From NCBI RefSeq assembly GCF_047948215.1, contig NC_134455.1, positions 168,346,575 through 168,410,574 on the forward strand: a stretch of 64,000 nucleotides of DNA. Direction: 5' to 3'. The stretch comes from Lycorma delicatula. Its lineage: Eukaryota > Arthropoda > Insecta > Hemiptera > Fulgoridae. The position numbers and the translations under genes were made by a program. Positions 25,193 to 36,262 of this stretch are shown here, in pieces (the first letter of the stretch is position 1; every line of letters starts with the position of its first letter). The notes beneath the pieces were generated by a model. The model worked only from the letters and a program-made list of their open reading frames with translations. It did not search any database and was not told the DNA's origin.

Positions 25193-25873
25193 AAGTAGAC
25201 CTCAGCATTTAAGCGGCCAGGTAATATGAACGGTCCTAACAGCTGAGATTCTACAGAAGGCCACACCATACACTGACGCTAAATCGGTGTTGAAAATTGC
25301 CTTCCACAGTTTCATTTAAGGTTTACTTCTGTCCATGTATGCTCATTGCGTAAGTTGATGCCACCTCGAGTGAAATTTGTCTCGTCGGTAAACAAAACAT
25401 ACTTGTATAGTTTACGATTTGTATTCCACCAGTTGCAGAACTCCAAGCGAAGCGGGAAGCGGATCGTCTCCTGAGTATAGATGTTGAGCTGGCTGTTTAT
25501 TATAAGGATAAACTTGTTTTGTTTAAGAATCCTCCAAGCCATCGAATGCAAAACTCCGATCCGCTTAGAAAGAGGTCGTGTACTGACGCCTGGACTGCGC
25601 TGAACTGCACGATAATAATTTTATCAATAACAGCGTCATGTTGAACAGATCATTCGTACTAACTACGAATGATCTGTTCAACATGTAGTAAATATGATAT
25701 GATATAGTAAACCTGTTTCCCGAAGATGCGAAAAATCGCGCTAATTGCTGTGGAATTTGGAATGCTGCGATTCGGAAAATGTTTTCATATTCTACTGTAG
25801 CATTACCATTACACACACCCAAAGTGAATACCATATCAGTGTATTCTTCTGTTGTAAATAACTTCAGTGACAT
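25193..25873 (-). pseudogene. Truncated mariner-like transposase between the long inverted repeats
   Basis: The minus strand begins MSLKLFTTEEYTDMVFTLG, the start typical of one insect mariner-like transposase group ('EYADMVFAYG...'). After a stretch interrupted by a perfect hairpin (25637-25685) and frame changes, it resumes MAWRILKQNKF, ETIRFPLRLEFCNWW and VLFTDETNFTRGGI, where FTDE holds the first catalytic Asp. A further shift gives FSVSVWCG and then GPFILPGRLNAEVYL at about 25193. The coding part stops there: the second and third catalytic residues and the whole C-terminus are absent, replaced directly by the left inverted repeat. Non-functional. Confidence 0.8.
25637..25685. repeat. Perfect 22-bp hairpin inside the mariner relic
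   Basis: CATGTTGAACAGATCATTCG... at 25637-25658 is exactly mirrored at 25664-25685 around a 5-base loop (CTAAC). It interrupts the transposase reading frame, so it arose after the element inserted or decayed. Confidence 0.95.
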
Positions 25874-26772
25874 TACATAACATGTACAGCATTACTTCAA
25901 TGCTGTACTTTATTGCATTACTTCAATGCAATGTTATTTACATGTAAGGCATTAATTCAATGGCAAACCCAACATGTTCAAACTAAAATTCACATAAAAC
26001 TTTCGCTAACGACAGCACAGTTCACAGTACCCGATCTACTTAATGCATCTTACAGAATTATTTAAACAGTAATACAGTATTGGGCATTGAAATCAACTGT
26101 TGTTATTTTATTGCAAACTTTGAAATAATAATTTTTCAAATAATTAATTGTATTTGTCATTAAAAAAAAATATTATCTAAGTAATTTATTTTAATTTTAT
26201 AATTGTTATGTAATTTCCTGCAATTTTTGACAGTAAATTTTGTTTTTATAAATTTTTCTCATCACAAATAAATAATTTTGTGTTTGTTTACATTAAATGC
26301 TAGTTTTCTGACAAATGTAGTAATGTACTCTTTCTAGATAAAATTCGAACTTTCTAACTTTTCTTTGTTTTATTAATCACTATTTGGTTCAAAATTAAAC
26401 TCTCAACAAGTTTTGTTTAAAGGTTTTTTGTATTTAATACCCGTCTAACAAAGTTATTGTATGCCAAACATATAAACAGGATTTTTACCCCAATGTATTG
26501 GTTTTCACCCCAGATTCTCAAACATTACGACAGATACAGTTCTGGGACCTATTTTATTCGATTTTTCAGGTCAGTAAACATAATTCTACCTCTTAATTAA
26601 TGTCCTAAAAATTTGAGTACAACTTCATTTCACCGAGGTAAGTTAGTTGAAATCCGAGCGAAATATTTCATTAGCGTTTCTCGCAAACGAAGCATTTTAG
26701 GAATGATGAACTTTTTCCTTTACTTTCATGAGTAGAATAGGTTATGAAAGTCTCGGAAGAACTTCCTGATAC

Positions 26773-26840
26773 ACTCTCTCTCTCTCTCTATATATATATA
26801 TGCATACTAGAGTGTATCATACTATATACTATATATATAT
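26773..26840. repeat. (TC)n(TA)n microsatellite at the right end of the mariner relic
   Basis: TC then TA units follow the last TGATACA of the element; a second TA-rich stretch (TATATACTATATATATATAG) follows. This hides any target duplication. Confidence 0.9.
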
Positions 26841-26844
26841 AGTT

Positions 26845-28360
26845 TATTCAAATTATTTTTCTTTGATTTTAAAAACATTTTGTGGATTTAAATTGGTGTA
26901 ATTTTTTTACCTTTATTATTTGTTTTACCTTTGTTTGGAAAATTATTTGATAAATTTTATACGGTTCTTGAATTTGAATGGACCAAATCGTACAGTAGTT
27001 ATCGGATATTTGCTTGTTACATTTTTTTAATTTTATTTCGAAATATTAAATTAAAAAGGTAATATATTCAAAAGTTACTGATTATTGGTGTAAAAGAATT
27101 TGTAGAAGTAATTTGAAAATTATGTCATTTACTATTCTCAGAAACTAATGCTAGTGTCTGTACTTTTGTTCGTATTCATTATGATTCAATATACCTTTTT
27201 TTATTAACGCTTCAATGATTAGGAAAAATAAAAATGAATTTAGTCCTTTTATTATTGGAATTCTGTTCTTTATTCGTATTGAAGTGAAAATTCTATTGAA
27301 AGCAGTGGATTGGATGATATTGTAAAACTGATTTGTTGAAAGATTGTTGTTTTGATTGAGAATACATGCATAATGGATTTCAGTGATTTAATTCAAGAGT
27401 TTATCCGTTAGAAACTAAAAACAGTCATACACATTCTAGATTTTTACTTAATATTTTTATTTTATTCTACTTCTGTAAGGTAAAAAGCAACGCTAAATAA
27501 TCTTTTAATATATTCTATTTTTTTGAGAAGTTATTTTTAATTTTGAGTTTATTTAATACCACTTTCTACAGCTGCCAACTTTTTATCTCTAGGAGGGCTG
27601 ACTAGAATAATTCAAAATCGGACGAAGGTAGAGCAAGCTGTGCAATACCATTTTACAAAAGAAGTCAGCTTCTTGTGTCTTTACTCAGTGACGTTGAATA
27701 CTATCAATAAGTACACTTATATAAATTTAATGTAAATTAATTTAAGAAAGATTAAGATTACAAATTTAATTGGTACTATGAGGCTATTTTTATTAGTTTT
27801 TGCAAGCTAAAACAAATCATTCATTGAAAAAAAGTAGATGTCTTGTAAGATGCCGAGTAATCTACCAATTCAGTTTGGGTGAATCCAGACTATTCTTCCT
27901 CCGGCTTTTGTGACCTGATTCGGATACTACATCAAAAATTAGGGGGGGGGGGGCTTCAATCGGAAATTTCGATTGAAACATCGGAGTGCTCTCTAGGGGA
28001 GGGTTGAAGTTTAAACGTGGCATATTTAACGCCGAAAATAACTTTAAGACATGCCAATACATGTTTGTCAAGGGGCTTATTCTGTCGATTTACGCACTTG
28101 AGAAAGAGATAGATTGAGTGAAAGGAAAAGAGTGTGAGAGAGAGGTAGAGAGAAAGATAAAAATACGCTTAATCTGATTTGGCAGATTACTCTATCGCCC
28201 ATCCACAAGTTGTAATTAAGAAATTACTAGTGGACCTGTGCTGCTCCACAGCATTATTATTACAAAGTAATGTTATATATTTAAAGAAATCGGCTAAATA
28301 CCTATTCTATTTACAATACATGTCACTCGAAACCCCCATATTTTCTCTTTCTTTCTCTAC
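26845..28360. other. AT-rich region, no gene seen
   Basis: A run of 12 G at about 27942 sits in a slightly GC-richer patch (27850-28060). GA-rich tract at 28095-28160. No gene recognised. Confidence 0.5.
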
Positions 28361-28365
28361 CACAG

Positions 28366-28698
28366 GTAAAAAGCGTGCTCAGAACCTATTTCCAGTCCGT
28401 CTAGGTGTTCTATGAGACAGATCAGGCTGATTTTTTTATCCTGCTCGGAATGGCCCGCAGATATGTCATCAAGCTTCGCCGAACCTTCAGAGTGATTTTC
28501 CTCTGAGTAATAACTTCGGAAGTTCCTTAATATTAAAAAATAAATGAGGATTTCTCATAGGAAATTCAAGTTTGGGGTCCGATTATGCTTGATGACATAT
28601 CTGCGAATCATTCCAAGCAGAACAAAAAAAAATCACCCCTATCTGTTTAGTAGAATGCCCACATGAATTGAAAGTAGGTTTTCAGCCCTTTTTTTTAA
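28366..28698. mobile_element. Small foldback/MITE-like element
   Basis: Arms at about 28366-28474 and 28587-28698 are imperfect inverted copies. The innermost part, GCAGATATGTCATCAAGC at 28457-28474, is exactly mirrored at 28587-28604; further out the arms share TGATTTTTTT, CTGCT(C/T)GGAATG and AACCTA(T/C)TT. The 112-base centre shows no coding sequence. The form is that of a miniature inverted-repeat or foldback element of unknown superfamily; target duplications were not resolved. Confidence 0.7.
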
Positions 28699-28699
28699 T

Positions 28700-29630
28700 A
28701 TAAGATTATGGCCAAAAAAGAGTATTTAAAAAACTTTAGCCTATTTTTTTCGTTGATATGAGTCAAGGATAACATTACCAAACGTCGATAAATCATATTT
28801 CCCGGTTCTTTCAAACGTGACTTGCTCTAATAGACGTCTATCGTAAAAGCTATGTAAAACACAAACACACAAATACAGACTGTTTCATGTTAGATCAGCG
28901 ATAGATTTTCAGTTAAGCTATTTATGATCACTTACTGAAAGGACACTTTCTACTTAGAAAGTGACGAATCGTCCATCTTTATTATCATTCATCTTCATTG
29001 ATATGTATAACTTCATAAAAACATTCCAGAAAGTAATCCAAAATTGCTACTGGTATGCAGAAACAACTTGGGAATATGGACATAAAAAGTTGAAAAAGAA
29101 TTCCTTACCGATCCGATAAATCAACCGGAACGATTTTCCTTCATTTTTGTGAAATGTAGTTTGGAAATTTATTTTGAATTGAAAAAAATCTGTTTCTTGA
29201 AATTTCAATTTTTCTATTATCATGCACTTTTATGATGTGCGTATTTATAAAATTTTTTTAAGCTTCTATTGAAAAATCTTAAGATAAACTTCTTTTTGTT
29301 GTGCTCCTATGATCAAGGCTAATATTTCATCACAATTGTAACTACCTATACGCAAATTCTCTTTTCGATAGTTAGAGGACAAAAGGTCTTTTTCGTAGAT
29401 AGACGACTGGGAATTAGAAGCAATTCTATACATAAGATACACAGCCTAAAGCCGCTTTGGTGCGATGAAACCGAATAACACTTCTCTCCATTGCGGTAGG
29501 ATGCTGTAAGCCGATACTCAATTGCACCACTAACATTTTGAAGGCGTGCTTTCACAGTATCCCTAAATCAAGTTAATTTGAGAAAAAAAAACAGAAAGAT
29601 TCATCGTTTTTACCATTCTTTCCCTTTGAC
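28700..29630. other. AT-rich region, no gene seen
   Basis: A patch at 29340-29560 is less AT-rich and immediately precedes the retrotransposon remnant, but I could not read RNase H or reverse transcriptase motifs from it on either strand. Confidence 0.45.
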
Positions 29631-30265
29631 TTAAGTGTAACGATAAGGTTCCGCCTGGCAGCTGATGAGCTGTGCGTCTGCGGGGAGGTCCAGTCAAATG
29701 AACATCTGATGTTTGACTGCCTGCTCAGGGGGGGGGGGGCATCCTGGAACTTAGAGGTCAAACTGAAAATTGGCCACTCACAAGCGGCGAGTCAGTGTGG
29801 CGAGAGCCACATTGTCAGACCGTGTGGGAGTTCCTTGATGCTCGCTTTGTTCGTCTGACATCAGTAGTTTACCTAAGGGAAAAGACTCCTACCGCACTGC
29901 TGCGGGAAGCTAACCTAGAGATATATATGGCTGACCACCAGCCAATTAAGGCTCCAAGCACTTTAAGTGGACAGGTACTTGCTGGCATTCAGCTTCCTAG
30001 GCGTGGCAACGAATTGCTGCTGTCTCGAGGAAATGAATTTTAATTTATGGATGTCATATATATTTTTAGTTGTTGACGGGGTGCGCCTACCCATTTTAGC
30101 AAATATATGACAAGTGAGCGGTTGGGACACGTAAGTCGGTGGTGTACGGCACCGCGCTTAGTCCGCTCACGCTGTTAAGTAAGCTCTAAGAGTTATTTAG
30201 GATACTGGTCGCTAAACTGTTCGAGGCTCAGTAGCCGTTTATGGCACAGACATTTGATTGTATGC
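29631..30265 (+). mobile_element. 3' end of a 5'-truncated non-LTR retrotransposon
   Basis: The insertion begins in the last part of the second ORF and continues through stop codon and a GC-richer 3' untranslated region (about 30044-30265) with no homology I can name. Upstream and downstream flanks are AT-rich. 5' truncation is the normal outcome of target-primed reverse transcription. A clear poly(A) tail or target duplication was not identified. Confidence 0.65.
29638..30043 (+). pseudogene. C-terminal remnant of a non-LTR retrotransposon polyprotein
   Basis: The reading frame from about 29640 gives TIRFRLAADELCVCGEVQ, then NEHLMFDC: the Cys-rich 'C.CGE.....EHLLFDC' motif that follows the reverse transcriptase/RNase H region in I/R1/Jockey-like polyproteins. 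Right after it comes a run of about 11 G at 29727, beyond which the frame shifts. A second frame then reads NWPLTSGESVW followed by VWEFLDARFVRLTSVVYL and runs to a TAA at about 30043. Reverse transcriptase and endonuclease domains are missing. Confidence 0.7.
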
Positions 30266-30269
30266 TTTA

Positions 30270-31125
30270 GGGCGACCGAATGGGGTGGCGGGAGAAATGA
30301 CAAACAAACCAATATGCAGAAAAAGTGTAATGAAAAGGCTACCTGCGAAATTGGATTGTATCAGATTCTTTTTATTCGGTCATTGTTTTAATTTCTTCTT
30401 AAAACCTGTTATCATAATTAAAGTAGCTAAATTTTCTGTAAAATTGTCATAAGTTATCGGTTAATTTAGTGCTTGAATCACAAAAACATTGCACTAAGAA
30501 AAGGCTGGATTATCATCGGCTTGGAAAAACCACTCTTACCTGAGATATTCAGTTCGCAATATACCAACAGAATTTCTTCAGTAGATTACACTATTTCAGG
30601 ATATTATATTCCTACATTTCATTTTCATCTTTCATATCTTCATTATTTTTGTATGAATTTTTATTCAGGAACTAAAACAGAGTTACTAAAAAAAAACATA
30701 TTTTGTAATTCGTATCATTTATTGCGAGTAACTTCTGTTACAGATAGATTTAGAATATTACTATGTCATTATACAAAATATGAATCAAGTCTTTCAACTT
30801 CGACAAGTATTGATCGCGAGTAATACTGAAATCCACATTTTTTAATTTATTTCGTGAATTCCGTGAAATTGTATCACTTGACATCAAAAGTTTCTTGTAA
30901 TTTTTTCTTACATTACGTCGTCTCTGAGAAAATTCGTAGGTCTACCTATAGAAGTTATCAGTGATCAATACATTTTCTTTAGTTACTGAAAAATGTTTAT
31001 TTCTAAAAAGATTAACATTAGTGGTACCCAATTAGTTAATTAAACGTGGATATTTCAAACAGGGGAGATCTTAAGAGATTCCTATGAACTATATTAGATG
31101 TGATATCATTATAATACTGAAACGT
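30270..31125. other. AT-rich region, no convincing gene
   Basis: An open frame at 30473-30823 (116 codons) has no ATG at its first position and no recognisable domain; probably fortuitous. Confidence 0.45.
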
Positions 31126-31129
31126 GAAT

Positions 31130-31395
31130 GAGTTTTCGCCCTGTAATGTCTTTTGCAGAAAGAGGAAGGGATGTTGATTGCATCAGCGGATGGATAAAGG
31201 GTTGATAAAGAAAGGGAAAAGAACCTCCTCTCTGAGTCTATCCGTTTAATTGCAATCCGAGAATGGTTAACGGTGTTTGCTCGTGTATGAGTGAATATTA
31301 TACCGTACCATTAGGTTCAAGTGGGGCCAGCTCATTTCCTAATTAGCATCCCGCCGGCGGAACAGACAAAGCTTATTTATGTACTCTACTCTTGT
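31130..31395. other. GC-balanced island with homeodomain-like sites
   Basis: A unique-looking block containing TTTAATTGCAATCC, TTTCCTAATTAGCATCCCG and CTTATTTATGTAC. CTAATTAG is a palindromic homeodomain core, but such AT motifs occur readily by chance. No coding potential or repeat ends seen. Confidence 0.25.
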
Positions 31396-31399
31396 CATT

Positions 31400-33280
31400 A
31401 GGCGATTACCTTTTTGTTTTCTTTCTCTTTATGAAAAAAAAACTCGTCGTTTGATATAGGAAAAAATTACTCCCTCATTTGTTCTTCATCAGGTGGAATG
31501 CCGATTCTCAGACGTTTTGTATATATATATATATATATATGTCATAAAATTTTATTTTTAATTTGAAAGTTAGTTGCCTAATGAAGGATGCTAACAAAAC
31601 ATGTCAGAGTGAACCGGGTAAGAGGTAACTACAGTATTTCTAAAACTTGTTTATGAATACCTAATTTATATTTTGCTAGTCCCGTGTGAAGTAAATCTAA
31701 AAAAAGAGTTGACATTAACGGCTTTTAATTTATTATTGAAGGATCCAGTCCAAAAAACCTTTAATATATAGAATATTTATAAAAAAAACCTTTTCCTCTT
31801 CATTATTAGTAGTTTGGATTATTTGCCAAAAAAAATAATTCGGAAAAAGAAGAATTCGAAACATAATTACTTTGAAGTAAAACTAAAACTGTTTTACTTT
31901 ATGGTTTTTCCACCTCCACGTAGATTATATACATATATTTACTACATCCTACATTCTCAGTTATCTATTTTAGATATTAAAGTTTTTCTCTACAATTTTT
32001 TAACTTGATTTTCCGAATGAACTTAACCTGGTTGTCGTAATTTATGGCCCACCATTTTTATCTCGACGAGAATGTGCCCGAATTTCATTTCTTCTTAAAA
32101 CTACCTCATTTCATAGTTCATTAAACTATCTAACTTTCATCCCATTTTAAAGGACTCTATTCATTTCCATTCTGTTTTTTCTGTTGCATGTTTCACTGTT
32201 ATAAAGCGCAAATATTTCAGTTCACACAGATATTTTTAAGAATTGCTTTTTTTTAATATTAAATCTTTTTGTTTGATATTACCAGGCTTCATGTTTGCAT
32301 TAAAAATATTCTTACTTATGCTATTCTATTTTTAATGCCTACCTATCTTCCATCTTCGGTAAATTTTTACAAGAACTTGTGTTCTTTTCTTACGGCTAGT
32401 CCCATTTTTCTTCTTTATTTTAACATTTTGTTTCATTCGAAGTTCATCAAATCCCTTCTTCAGATGCATTGCACAGATATTATTAGTAACGTTAAAGTAA
32501 GGAATGATGTTGTTTCATATTAGCGGATAAAATTTTATTGTGGTTGTAATATAAAAATTATCTCCCCCTAACAAAGTTTACTTTCTATATTTCATGTAAA
32601 TACGATACTAAGACAAATGGTAGCTATCTGAGAATAAAAATTCTTTACTACATCACATCTCTAAAGCGCATGGTTAAACCAGTATTCTGCCTTCTTTGCC
32701 TTTTTTTTGACAATATTTCACAATCATAAAACTCTACATTGCGCGTAAATATTTTTCTTAATTGTTGTCTTTTGATTGTGATGTGGTGTAATTGTTGAAA
32801 ATTATTTATTTTTATTCTTACACAAAAATCGAAAATTGTATTAAACCACATGAGACATTTGATTCTAAAATTGTTCTATTATGTTAATTGTTATTGATTT
32901 TATTTTTAATTATTTTATGTCATTATTTATTAATCTGTGTTTTCTTTTCAGGTATGGTGTGGGATAAATGAAATAATCATTTAAAATTTGGCATAAATGG
33001 AAGTAATCATCAATCCTTTGTTTATGGTAGGCTGTATATTATTCCATTGCTACTTATCATTTTAGATGTTATTTCATAAAGCCGAACAAAACATATAATT
33101 TTTTTTTAATTTCCACAATTAATAAAATTAAGTTTCTTTCTTGATAAAAATTATTTTACTAATTTAAAGAAATTAAAAAAATCCGAAGCATCCAAAAAAT
33201 GTGCGTAATCAATATTTTAAATACTATTTCTATTTAAAAACTTTAATACATGTAATATAATTAAAAAAAAAAAAAGATGT
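31400..33280. other. AT-rich region, no gene seen
   Basis: A TA microsatellite at about 31522. Open frames up to 84 codons are Phe/Leu/Ile-rich and unremarkable. Confidence 0.5.
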
Positions 33281-33282
33281 GT

Positions 33283-33414
33283 GGGCATCCACTTCTATGA
33301 TCATTTAGCCCTAACGGAAATTTTTAGCGTATAACAAATGCCATAGCTGACCGGGATCGAACCCAGGACCCCCGGGTTAAGGCCGAGACGCTACCACTCG
33401 CTCCACGGAGGCCT
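33283..33414 (-). mobile_element. tRNA-derived SINE, family A (copy 2)
   Basis: On the minus strand the head reads GCGAGTGGTAGCGTCTCGGC and later GGGTTCGATCCCGGTCAG, an almost perfect B box. The tail differs from copy 1 (GTTATACGCTAAAAATTTCC), suggesting a separate subfamily or tail exchange. The tRNA-like acceptor arms do not pair. Confidence 0.8.
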
Positions 33415-33419
33415 TACAC

Positions 33420-35155
33420 ATTGCTATGGTATAATTACGTCTACACATTTTCTGCATTGTTGATCATGTTTATTGTTTCTTGCTTTACTTTAACTCCCAA
33501 TGTTTTTTCAATTTTTTTCATGTTTGTCCTCAAATCTAGCATCCTTAATTTAACATACACCTGATATTGCCTGTTGATGAAATTTCGCACAGTTACTACG
33601 GCCGGGTGACAAAATAATATTCCACCATTACTTTTGCAAACATCAAAACGGTACGGGGGTAAATTAAGGGCGCGTGTGTAAAAAATTGCAAAATCCTCAA
33701 AACGGCTATGCGAGGTTTTAAATCCAAATTAACCTACTAATTAAACTCATGCAATGTATGATAATAATTTGATTAATGTATGACTAAAAAGTATGTTTTA
33801 AGCAAGTTTTTAAAAATCTTTAAAAATTGTTATATTATTTTTATGAATTATTAAGTCAAACTGTTTGTAATTAATTAGATATACATAATTAAATTACGTG
33901 TAACTAATTGCATTGATGTTGATTAATATAATAATCAAGTATTAGAAACTTAGTTGATATAGCCTATATTCTTTTACAAAAAATATTTATTTACCGAGTT
34001 TCTTTGCATTTTCTTTATTTAATTAAGCATTAGTAGAAAGAAATTCGTTATTGTGAATCCTTATTTTTAAATGCTTTTATAGAGAACGTGTATATAATAT
34101 TGGAAAAAAATGTTTTGTAAAAATCTTACAATTCCATACTCTTTTTTTTCGTGTTTGAATAGTACGAGTAGTTCCATTTTATTGGAACATAAATTTTAAT
34201 GAAATATAACAGTCATTTATACTTATTAACGGGGCTTTATAAATACCCACTTTTTTCACATTCTTGTTCACGTTTTTTTTTTTTTTTTTTTTTTTTAATA
34301 TCTATTTTGTTTTGCAAATGGTGCAATGCTTTTGGTGGAAATGAAATAAACTGACGTAATATAAATCCATCTTAAAGAAATGTTGAATCGTAGTTGGGCT
34401 TATATATTGTTACAAGATAATACATTCTCTAATATATGACACAAAAACTGTTCTTGTTTTACAATTTTTTTGTATGCCTCTATTTAAATAGTTTTATAAA
34501 CATTAACAACAGGAAGTATATTTATAATGATCTACCTGCATCGATTACAGCATATACAAGTATAATATTGAAATAAGCAATAAAAAATAGTTCATTGTAG
34601 TCTATTTGTATAGGATTATGTCAACATATTTATTGAAAGAATAAATAAATTTCCTTTATTAGAAAAAATTAAATTATTTTAAAAGAATAACGCACAAGAA
34701 AAGAAATTTACTGGTATGAAACGTAATTCTAAAAATTAGAAAAAAATATTTTTAAATATCTAATGCATTACTAATCACATATATTATTAGTAAAATTAAT
34801 TATCACAGAATTAAAAACAGGAAGTATAATAACATGAAATGTAGTTATTGAGTAAAAAAATTATTACCCAGGTTATCATTTTTTAAGAAAAACATAATTA
34901 CCACTTTTCTAATAAATTTTATCTGATTGAAAATTTTTTTGAAATTATAATTTTATTTTTTTTCAGTATTATCTTTCGGAGAATCTCCGAAAATTTCCGG
35001 TAATTCAGTTTAAATGTACTTTAAATTATCAATTTTTATATATTGTTTTATTATTTATGTTTATATTATTTAAATATATTAGATAACGCTCAGATTAACA
35101 AATATCTGAAAAAGAAACGAAATTACAAAAAAAATAGTAGTAACTATGGTAAATA
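33420..35155. other. AT-rich region, no gene seen
   Basis: A GC-richer patch at 33590-33730 (CTACGGCCGGGTGACA, AAACGGTACGGGGGTA) carries no reading frame. Otherwise only the T homopolymer at 34269. Confidence 0.5.
34269..34297. repeat. Long T homopolymer
   Basis: About 28 consecutive T; could be the poly(A) tail of a minus-strand retrocopy, but no retrocopy body is visible downstream. Confidence 0.85.
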
Positions 35156-35159
35156 TGAT

Positions 35160-35340
35160 ACGCAGACCTTTGACGAGGGAAACTTCACCCCCAAAGGGGC
35201 TAGGTGGCTAGGTCCTCCCGATTTATGGCTTAAAACCTTCCCTGGAATAATATGAATGTATCCTTAAAATTTGAAAGCAGTCAGTTGGTACTCACGTGAT
35301 GCTGTTGCTGACGGACAGACAGTTACAACCCGCCACAAAT
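35160..35340 (+). repeat. Probable transposon fragment, GC-richer
   Basis: A short block (ACCTTTGACGAGGGAAACTT ... GTTGGTACTCACGTGATGCT ... CTGACGGACAGACAGTTACA) with much higher GC than its flanks. 'GACGGACAGACAG' endings are common in insect interspersed repeats; I cannot place it in a family. Confidence 0.35.
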
Positions 35341-36004
35341 TTTCACATTTATGTATTAGATTATTTGATAATCTAATTTTTAAATTGTTATAATAGTTTT
35401 TAATAAAAAAATTTTATGGTTTAATAATAGTAAAATTAACGTTCATGACATTTCTACGGTTGTTTTAACTCGAATAATTTTTTTTTCAATTTTTGATCAT
35501 AACCCATTGTTATTAGAAGAGATTAAAACATAATCTCTTATTGAGATTCCACGACTGAAATCGGCATGATTAGTAACGGCATGATATCCGTTTGTTTAGA
35601 ATTCATTTTGCACTGTCAGCATTTTATATACTTCACACGTACTCGTATTTTAATAGTACTCTCTAATAGCTTGCTATCAAGTAGAACTTAGAAAGATTTC
35701 TACAAATCCCTTCCGACCTATTTCCAGAAAACTGGGGAAAGTGATCAAAAAATATTTTATAACTTTGCGAAAACATAGATATAGTGTGAAGCATTCAGGA
35801 AATCCTATTACAATAGTCAGTGGCGGCTCGCGTATAGGCACTGTGGAACTGCAGCACCCCCTATTTCCACTTGATATTATCGATAACATTTAATATAATG
35901 AGTCCTTTTTTCTTTAATTCTTTCTTTATACTTGTATAGTATTTAATCCTTAAGCTTAATGTCAGTAGCCGTCCCCCAGTTTATGAAAAATACACAAAAA
36001 TATT

Positions 36005-36262
36005 TGTATGGGACTGTGCGCTTCACAGTTCCAGCGGCGTGGTGTTAGGCTGTTGTGCGCATGCGCACAGAAAGCTGTACGGGAGGTGCGGGGAGGGAGA
36101 GAGTACTGTCGCTCCCGCAGTACCTACCCTGGCGTGCTGGTGGAAGGTACTTTTTTTTACTCCGCGTATGTACGGAACGCTCCTTGTTCGTTCCCTTTTC
36201 TAGTTTAGTCGGTGGAAGAAATATGAAAATGGTTTAGTTGTTTTTTCAATAGTGATCAGGAG
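36005..36262 (+). promoter_or_regulatory. Probable captured amphiphysin promoter and 5' leader
   Basis: This GC-rich block stands out from its AT-rich surroundings and ends directly at the amphiphysin ATG. It contains a perfect 16-bp palindrome, TGTGCGCATGCGCACA, at 36054-36069; its core TGCGCATGCGCA is the recognition motif of NRF1 and its insect orthologue erect wing (EWG), typical of housekeeping and neuronal promoters. There is no obvious TATA box. A five-codon upstream reading frame (ATG at 36223, stop at 36235-36237) would lie in the leader if transcription starts upstream of it. Being carried by a transposon, the block could act as a mobile promoter. Transcription is not demonstrated. 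Confidence 0.5.

Larger units (their letters stand above)
24556..26773 (-). mobile_element. Mariner-like relic with very long (about 620 bp) terminal inverted repeats
   Basis: About 24556-25185 and about 26155-26773 are inverted copies of each other. Shared blocks include TGTATCA at the tips, CTTTCATAACCTATTCT, TTTTTAGGA..TTAATTAAG, CAATAACTTTGTTA, AATAAAACAAAGAAAAGTTAGAAA and ACTACATTTGTCAGAAA. Divergence between arms looks moderate, with small indels. The core holds a truncated transposase on the minus strand. A mariner-class core flanked by arms of this length resembles a foldback element. The target duplication is not clear; the right flank runs into a TC/TA microsatellite. Confidence 0.8.

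Noticed and set aside
25312..25551. Intact small host gene on the minus strand
   Set aside because: The sequence is the middle of a mariner-like transposase (FPLRLEFCNWW, FTDETNF) and is flanked by the element's inverted repeats.
33340..33414. Possible functional tRNA gene (minus strand) with strong A- and B-box motifs
   Set aside because: The acceptor-stem ends do not pair, and the same head occurs with SINE tails at four other places in the window; it is a SINE head.
36008..36237. Two overlapping open frames (66 and 60 codons) upstream of the amphiphysin ATG
   Set aside because: They lie in the GC-rich promoter/leader block, overlap in different frames and match nothing; low stop frequency in GC-rich DNA explains them.
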